A stretch of 17,580 nt of DNA from Temnopleurus reevesii (lineage: Eukaryota; Echinodermata; Echinoidea; Temnopleuroida; Temnopleuridae): positions 1 to 17,580 of the forward strand of contig BQKZ01010894.1 of assembly GCA_036244855.1 (NCBI GenBank); not shown here. The letters are read 5' to 3'. Below: more notes on the stretch, generated by a model, which saw nothing but the letters and a program-made list of their open reading frames with translations, ran no database searches and had not been told where the DNA came from. The first letter of the stretch is position 1.

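Larger units (their letters stand above)
16713..17483 (-). other. Intron 1, repeat-rich (771 bp)
   Basis: This intron holds a tRNA-like SINE fragment (16931-16995), a foldback MITE-like element (17114-17226) and one copy of a dispersed repeat (17272-17360), each listed separately. The rest is AT-rich with no exon-like frame. It ends in a TTCATATTCAG acceptor at 16713. Confidence 0.8.

Noticed and set aside
1..17580. Prokaryotic systems, CRISPR arrays, phage or viral genes
   Set aside because: No direct repeat-spacer pattern, no ribosome-binding-site-led operon, and no viral protein signature; the coding content is spliced animal Ig exons throughout.

Overview
The window is an internal piece of one very large, intron-rich animal gene on the minus strand. 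It encodes a long run of immunoglobulin I-set domains, most like the Ig array of a hemicentin (fibulin-6 / HMCN1-type extracellular matrix protein). I place 23 exons, transcribed from right to left. They encode 19 complete and 2 boundary-truncated Ig domains, about 5.43 kb of coding sequence or roughly 1,810 codons. All the joins read in a single frame across GT-AG introns. Neither gene end is in the window: there is no start codon with signal peptide, no VWA domain, no thrombospondin, nidogen-G2F or EGF module, no stop and no poly(A) signal.

Organism: a metazoan with AT-rich introns of about 0.36-0.88 kb, GC-richer exons, phase-1 introns at Ig domain borders, and many small non-autonomous repeats. 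A marine invertebrate deuterostome, most likely an echinoderm such as a sea urchin, fits best. That is inferred from gene architecture and the look of the repeats, not proven.

Layout in transcription order. A partial Ig (17484-17580). Two domains each split over two exons (16565-16712 with 15952-16079; 15239-15383 with 14433-14560). Nine single-exon domains (13786-14058 down to 7870-8145). A double-domain exon (6748-7302). Three single-exon domains (5589-5870, 4625-4912, 3825-4106). A third split domain (3199-3346 with 2510-2637). Two single-exon domains (1673-1942, 881-1153). The first 49 bases of a last exon (1-49). Every complete domain has the I-set signature: a B-strand Cys, a Trp about 12 residues later, a [DxGxYxC]-type F-strand Cys and an [NxxG] turn.

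The most unusual content lies between the exons. At seven places a short unit (about 110-190 bp, one about 450 bp) that includes an exon-intron boundary has been partially duplicated in tandem. The copies are truncated exons with real-looking splice signals, and several carry stops, a frameshift or a lost cysteine. The introns also hold a MITE-like foldback element, a tRNA-derived SINE-like sequence, a dispersed repeat in two inverted copies, a G/C-tract repeat beside an ambiguous base (N at 6257), and microsatellites. I see no plus-strand gene, RNA gene, CRISPR array or prokaryotic feature.
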